Assembly (NCBI GenBank): GCA_029979485.1
Contig: JAPOHK010000021.1
Span: 1-9,501, forward strand
Source of the DNA: Candidatus Planktophila limnetica
Lineage (GTDB): Bacteria > Actinomycetota > Actinomycetes > Nanopelagicales > Nanopelagicaceae
Reading direction: 5' to 3'
Length of the DNA: 9,501 nt
A program made the position numbers and the translations under genes. Position 1 is the stretch's first letter; each line of letters begins with the position of its first letter. The notes under the pieces are model-generated. The model saw only the letters and a program-made list of their open reading frames with translations. It was not told the origin of the DNA and did no database searches. Positions 4,597-9,501 of the stretch are shown in pieces.

Positions 4597-6075
4597 ATGA
4601 GTCAGCAGAACCAAAAGCGAAAGTATCTAGTAACAGGTGCTTCAGGATACGTGGGTGGACGCCTAGTTCGCACACTATTAGCCGATGGACATGATGTGCG
4701 CGTATTAGTTCGTGATCGCATCAAAGTGCAAGACCGTGCTTGGGCAAATGATGTAGAAATTGTTGTTGGAAATGCAACAAGTGCTTCTGATTTAGATCGA
4801 GCGTTAGCTGGCATTCACACTGCTTTTTATCTTCTGCATTCAATCAATGTGGGCGTTGATTTCACTGCGATTGAATCTGAAATGGCTCGTACATTTGCGC
4901 AAGCTGCAGAGCGCGCCGGAGTTTCACAGATAATTTATTTGGGCGGAATCGCAAACGATAAGAACAGCAGTAAACACTTATCCTCTCGAGTACAAACTGG
5001 CAAAGAGTTAGCCTCGACATCTGTACCTGTTCTCGAATTTCGCGCGGGCATCATCATCGGTTCAGGTTCGGCATCTTTTGAGATGTTGCGCCATCTAACG
5101 CACCGTTTGCCAATCATGACAACTCCAAAGTGGGTTTCGAATTTAACTCAACCAATTGTTGTGCGCGATGTCTTGTATTACTTGCGCAAAGCAGCAGTTC
5201 TAGAAAAGCCAGTCAATCAAGTCTTTGATATCGGTGGACCCGAAGTTTTGTCTTATGCGGACATGATGCAGAAATTCGCTAAATTATCTGGATTGCGCAA
5301 ACGTTGGATTATTCAAGTTCCAGTACTTACGCCAAATCTTTCAAGTTTATGGATTGGACTTGTTACTCCTGTACCAACATCGCTTGCGCGTCCGCTAGTT
5401 GGTTCGCTAATTAGCGAAGTTGTAGCCGATAAAAATAAGAGCGTTGATGCACTGATTCCGCCTCCACCAGAGGGTTTATTAAACGTCGAAGACTCCATCA
5501 AATTGGCGCTGACTCGCACAAATGATCACAACGTAGAAACACGTTGGTCAGATGCGTCAACACCAACTGCGCCATGGCAAAAAGCTCAAGGAGATCCTGA
5601 TTGGGCTGGTGAAATGATTTTAAGTGATCACCGCGAAGGATTAACTAGTGCGCCGATTGAAACTGTTTGGAAATACATTGAAAGTATTGGGGGCGACAAC
5701 GGTTGGTATGGCTCTGATTTTCTGTGGTGGGGTCGAGGAGTAATCGATCGCTTCTTTGGTGGTGTTGGTTTACGCCGGGGTCGCCGAGATCCAAATAACT
5801 TGCGCGTGGGAGATAGTTTAGATTTTTGGCGCGTTGAAGAAATCGAACATGGAGTGCGTATGAAGTTATATGCCGAAATGGTTCTGCCAGGAAAGGCGTG
5901 GCTCGAATTTAGAGTTGATACGCACGAAGGTAAAACGAGAATTATTCAAGATGCAACCTTTGTTCCGCGAGGCTTGGGTGGTCAGTTGTATTGGTATGTG
6001 GTTGCGCCACTTCATACTTTTGTTTTCCCAACAATGATTCGAAATATCATCAAACGGGCAGAAGCCAATGCATGA
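4597..6075 (+). CDS. Atypical SDR / NmrA-like NAD(P)-binding protein fused to DUF2867 (YbjT-like)
   Basis: 492 residues in two parts. Residues about 8-300 are an atypical short-chain dehydrogenase (Rossmann) domain: nucleotide-binding TGASGYVGG at 13-21, then HTAFYLLHSI near 74-83 and FRAGIIIGSGS near 148-158. There is no clear YxxxK catalytic pair, as in NmrA/TMR-type members, so it may bind NAD(P) or a quinone-like ligand rather than act as a usual dehydrogenase. Residues about 340-490 match the DUF2867 layout, with many Trp/Gly residues (GWYGSDFLWWGRG, DSLDFWRVEEIE). The same two-domain order is found in E. coli YbjT. No signal peptide is seen. The function of the family is not established. 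The gene is read divergently from ndh, is probably leaderless, and its stop TGA overlaps the decarboxylase start by 8 nt. It uses TGA as a true stop, which argues against TGA recoding in this genome. Confidence 0.88.
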   Translation: MSQQNQKRKYLVTGASGYVGGRLVRTLLADGHDVRVLVRDRIKVQDRAWANDVEIVVGNATSASDLDRALAGIHTAFYLLHSINVGVDFTAIESEMARTFAQAAERAGVSQIIYLGGIANDKNSSKHLSSRVQTGKELASTSVPVLEFRAGIIIGSGSASFEMLRHLTHRLPIMTTPKWVSNLTQPIVVRDVLYYLRKAAVLEKPVNQVFDIGGPEVLSYADMMQKFAKLSGLRKRWIIQVPVLTPNLSSLWIGLVTPVPTSLARPLVGSLISEVVADKNKSVDALIPPPPEGLLNVEDSIKLALTRTNDHNVETRWSDASTPTAPWQKAQGDPDWAGEMILSDHREGLTSAPIETVWKYIESIGGDNGWYGSDFLWWGRGVIDRFFGGVGLRRGRRDPNNLRVGDSLDFWRVEEIEHGVRMKLYAEMVLPGKAWLEFRVDTHEGKTRIIQDATFVPRGLGGQLYWYVVAPLHTFVFPTMIRNIIKRAEANA

Positions 6076-7414
6076 GTTCACACCCGAAGTTGAAAACCTG
6101 GCAGATGAAATTCTTGCCTACAGTCTTGAGCGCTTAAAAAGCGATCCACCGCTAGATGGTCCGCGCACAGAGGCGGATTTATTTCGCGAAGTTGGAAACA
6201 CTATTACCGCACGCGGATTGGGTGGAAGCGAAGCACTCAAAGTTTTCACCGATGTTTTGGCTAAAGCATGTATCTCAACAGATCATCCGCGTTACTTAGC
6301 CTTTATTCCATCTGCACCCAGTGAATTCGCAAACTTATTTGATTTAGTTGTTGGCGCAAGTGCTTTGTACGGCGGCTCATGGCAAGAAGGTGCTGGCGCA
6401 GTATTTGCTGAAAACCAAGCGCTTCAATGGCTTATTGATTTGGCAGGATTACCCGCAAGTGCGGGTGGAGTTTTTGTGCAAGGCGGAACAATCGGAAATT
6501 TATCCGCTCTTGTTGTTGCGCGAGCAGAGGCACGTAAGAAGTTTCCTGATGCATCGCGTTGGGCAATCGCATGTAGCGAAGAAGCGCACTCATCAATTGC
6601 TTCGGCTGCAAATGTTATGGATGTAGATGTTCTTAAAGTAGCTACTCGCGCTGATCGCAAATTGCACGGCGAAGATGTTGCCCGCGAGATAGATGCGTTG
6701 CACTCCACCGGAACATCTCGAGTATTTGCCGTTGTTGCCACGGCCGGAACAACAAATCTTGGAATTGTTGATGACTTAAATGGAATCGCAGATGCTGCTC
6801 ATGTTCGAAACATTTGGTTCCATGTCGATGGTGCGTACGGTTTAGCAGCGCTATGTGCACCGAAAGTTAGGAAAAAGTTTGACGGAGTAGAAAAAGCTGA
6901 TTCATTCATTGTCGATCCACATAAGTGGTTATTCGCACCATTTGATGCGTGTGCACTTGTTTATCGCAATCCCGAGTTAGCGCGCGAAACTCATACTCAA
7001 CATGCCTCGTACTTAGAAACACTTCATGATGGATCGTGGAATCCATCTGATTATGCAATTCACTTAACACGTCGTGTTCGCGGATTACCATTTTGGTTCT
7101 CACTTGCAGCACACGGCACCGATGCTTATGCAGAAGCGATGCAAGCAACAATGGATGTCGCAGCGCATGCTGCAGAACTTATTAAGAAACATCCAAATCT
7201 CGAACTCTTGTACGAACCAGAACTTTCGATTGTTGCATTTACTCGCCTCGGTTGGAGCGTTGCTCAATACCAACAATGGAGCGATAAATTATTAGCTGAT
7301 CAGATTGGTTTCATTCCGCCATCATCAGATAAAGGCAAGCCGATACTTCGATTTGCAATCGTGAATCCGTGGACAAAAATCAGTGACATAGAAGCGATAT
7401 TGGCGACTCTGTAA
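6068..7414 (+). CDS. PLP-dependent group II amino acid decarboxylase (aromatic-L-amino-acid decarboxylase-like)
   Basis: 448 residues, full length for the group II decarboxylase family (AADC, tyrosine, glutamate and diaminobutyrate decarboxylases). A cytoplasmic enzyme that removes CO2 from an amino acid to give an amine. Visible: GGTIGNLSAL (139-148) at the PLP phosphate side, H173 in EEAHSSIASAA stacking on the PLP ring, ATAGTTNLG (224-232), D253 in HVDGAYG holding the pyridine nitrogen, and K286 in DPHKWLF, the Schiff-base lysine. The small size and H-V-D-G-A-Y-G motif are closer to aromatic-type enzymes, but substrate is not predictable from these residues. The start overlaps the previous gene by 8 nt (ATGCATGA) and no SD is strong, so it is likely made by translational coupling with the SDR-DUF2867 gene. 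There is no amine transporter nearby. Confidence 0.92.
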   Translation: MHEFTPEVENLADEILAYSLERLKSDPPLDGPRTEADLFREVGNTITARGLGGSEALKVFTDVLAKACISTDHPRYLAFIPSAPSEFANLFDLVVGASALYGGSWQEGAGAVFAENQALQWLIDLAGLPASAGGVFVQGGTIGNLSALVVARAEARKKFPDASRWAIACSEEAHSSIASAANVMDVDVLKVATRADRKLHGEDVAREIDALHSTGTSRVFAVVATAGTTNLGIVDDLNGIADAAHVRNIWFHVDGAYGLAALCAPKVRKKFDGVEKADSFIVDPHKWLFAPFDACALVYRNPELARETHTQHASYLETLHDGSWNPSDYAIHLTRRVRGLPFWFSLAAHGTDAYAEAMQATMDVAAHAAELIKKHPNLELLYEPELSIVAFTRLGWSVAQYQQWSDKLLADQIGFIPPSSDKGKPILRFAIVNPWTKISDIEAILATL

Positions 7415-7441
7415 ATCCCACACTTTTTAATATCCGCCCCT

Positions 7442-7454
7442 TAAGATTTAGCCC
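7442..7454 (+). promoter_or_regulatory. Putative leaderless -10 element of the DUF3263 gene
   Basis: TAAGAT (7442-7447) is followed by 7 nt and then ATG at 7455, which suits a leaderless transcript. An alternative -10, TAATAT at 7428-7433, would give a short leader without an SD. The 40-nt gap after the decarboxylase stop shows no hairpin terminator. Confidence 0.45.
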
Positions 7455-7721
7455 ATGTCCATGATGGAAAACGTCAATAATTCGCCAGTTGGTTTGAGCG
7501 AATTAGAAACGCGCATCCTTGAATTTGAAGGAACATGGTGGAAATTCGCAGGGGCTAAAGAGTCTGCAATTAAAGAACTCTTTGACCTCAGCGCTCCTCG
7601 TTACTACCAATTACTCAATGACTTAATCGACCGTGAGGACGCATTGATCGCGGCCCCGATGTTGGTTAAGCGCCTTCGCCGCCTACGCGAAGCACGCATG
7701 TCCGCACGCACGGCCCGCTAA
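7455..7721 (+). CDS. DUF3263 domain protein (actinobacterial, function unknown)
   Basis: 88 residues. The core from about 14 to 80 has the DUF3263 pattern: LSELETRILEFEGTWWKFAG, then AKESAIKELFDLSAPRYYQLLN, then PMLVKRLRRLREAR. The middle part looks like a helix-turn-helix (IKELFDLSAPRYYQLLNDLI), and the tail is rich in Arg, so DNA binding is plausible but unproven. The family is small, almost confined to Actinobacteria, and often sits near housekeeping or heat-shock genes. Three ATGs (7455, 7461, 7464) are possible; I prefer 7455 because of the -10 hexamer 7 nt upstream. It precedes groEL, which has its own promoter, so the two are probably separate transcription units. Confidence 0.9.
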   Translation: MSMMENVNNSPVGLSELETRILEFEGTWWKFAGAKESAIKELFDLSAPRYYQLLNDLIDREDALIAAPMLVKRLRRLREARMSARTAR

Positions 7722-7739
7722 AGGCCCACCTCACTCGTT

Positions 7740-7768
7740 TTGCAGTCCGGGAATTACTCCCGTAGATT
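7740..7768 (+). promoter_or_regulatory. groEL promoter
   Basis: TTGCAG (7740-7745) and TAGATT (7763-7768) are separated by 17 nt, a good housekeeping-sigma promoter. Transcription would start near 7775, inside the CIRCE element. The spacer itself contains a dyad CGGGA-N5-TCCCG (7748-7762). A second possible -10 (GATAAT, 7796-7801, with TTAGCA at 7774-7779, spacer 16) overlaps CIRCE. Confidence 0.65.
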
Positions 7769-7773
7769 TGGCG

Positions 7774-7800
7774 TTAGCACTCTCGGGGCTAGAGTGATAA
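7774..7800. promoter_or_regulatory. CIRCE operator (HrcA binding site) of groEL
   Basis: TTAGCACTC, 9-nt spacer, GAGTGATAA. This matches the CIRCE consensus TTAGCACTC-N9-GAGTGCTAA at 17 of 18 arm positions; the one change is C to A in the right arm. It overlaps the predicted transcription start, so HrcA bound here would block groEL transcription, with release on heat shock. Confidence 0.96.
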
Positions 7801-9471
<1,671 letters not shown>

Positions 9472-9501
9472 TTTCTCACGCGTAAAGCGTTACGAACGCC
9501 A

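Noticed and set aside
9481..9499. Possible groEL terminator just after the stop
   Set aside because: Only competing 5-bp stems (CGTAA/TTACG and GCGTT/AACGC) and no T-run before the window ends, so it cannot be called.

Overview
The window looks like chromosomal DNA from a small-genome, moderate-to-low-GC freshwater actinobacterium, of the acI / Nanopelagicales kind. The evidence is an actinorhodopsin-type proton pump, an actinobacterial DUF3263 protein, an actinobacterial-style Ppx/GppA phosphatase, a stand-alone HrcA-controlled groEL without groES, and several genes whose -10 hexamer sits 6-7 nt before the ATG, as in leaderless actinobacterial genes. The taxon is inferred from gene content, not from a marker tree.

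Layout. Positions 1-612 (-) hold the N-terminal 204 residues of a Ppx/GppA phosphatase that runs off the left edge. At 695-766 (+) is tRNA-Thr(TGT), followed one nucleotide later by a small three-helix membrane protein (768-1010). An 18-bp perfect bidirectional terminator (1022-1060) separates it from the convergent actinorhodopsin gene (1069-1824, -). A 220-bp divergent spacer with two potential hairpins, one of them a perfect 20-bp palindrome, lies between the rhodopsin gene and a beta-carbonic anhydrase (2045-2563, +). The anhydrase is interrupted by an in-frame TAA. Its tail overlaps an alpha/beta hydrolase gene (2550-3320, -). That gene abuts a type II NADH dehydrogenase (3321-4544, -), which is itself cut in two by an in-frame TGA. 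A short divergent promoter region leads to an SDR-DUF2867 fusion gene (4597-6075, +) that overlaps a PLP-dependent decarboxylase gene (6068-7414, +). Next come DUF3263 (7455-7721, +) and groEL (7849-9471, +), the latter with a CIRCE operator.

How the genes fit together. Rhodopsin pumps protons in light. NDH-2 feeds electrons from NADH to quinone without pumping. Carbonic anhydrase interconverts CO2 and bicarbonate. Side by side they suggest an energy and inorganic-carbon neighbourhood of a photoheterotroph, but two of the three reading frames are broken in this sequence. Whether those stops are real or sequencing/assembly errors is the main open question. The groEL end is a classic heat-shock unit. 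No mobile element, CRISPR array or phage gene is visible. I found no convincing wholly new system. The most unusual points are the structured rhodopsin leader, the tRNA-ORF junction that would yield a near-leaderless mRNA, and the two nonsense-interrupted genes.
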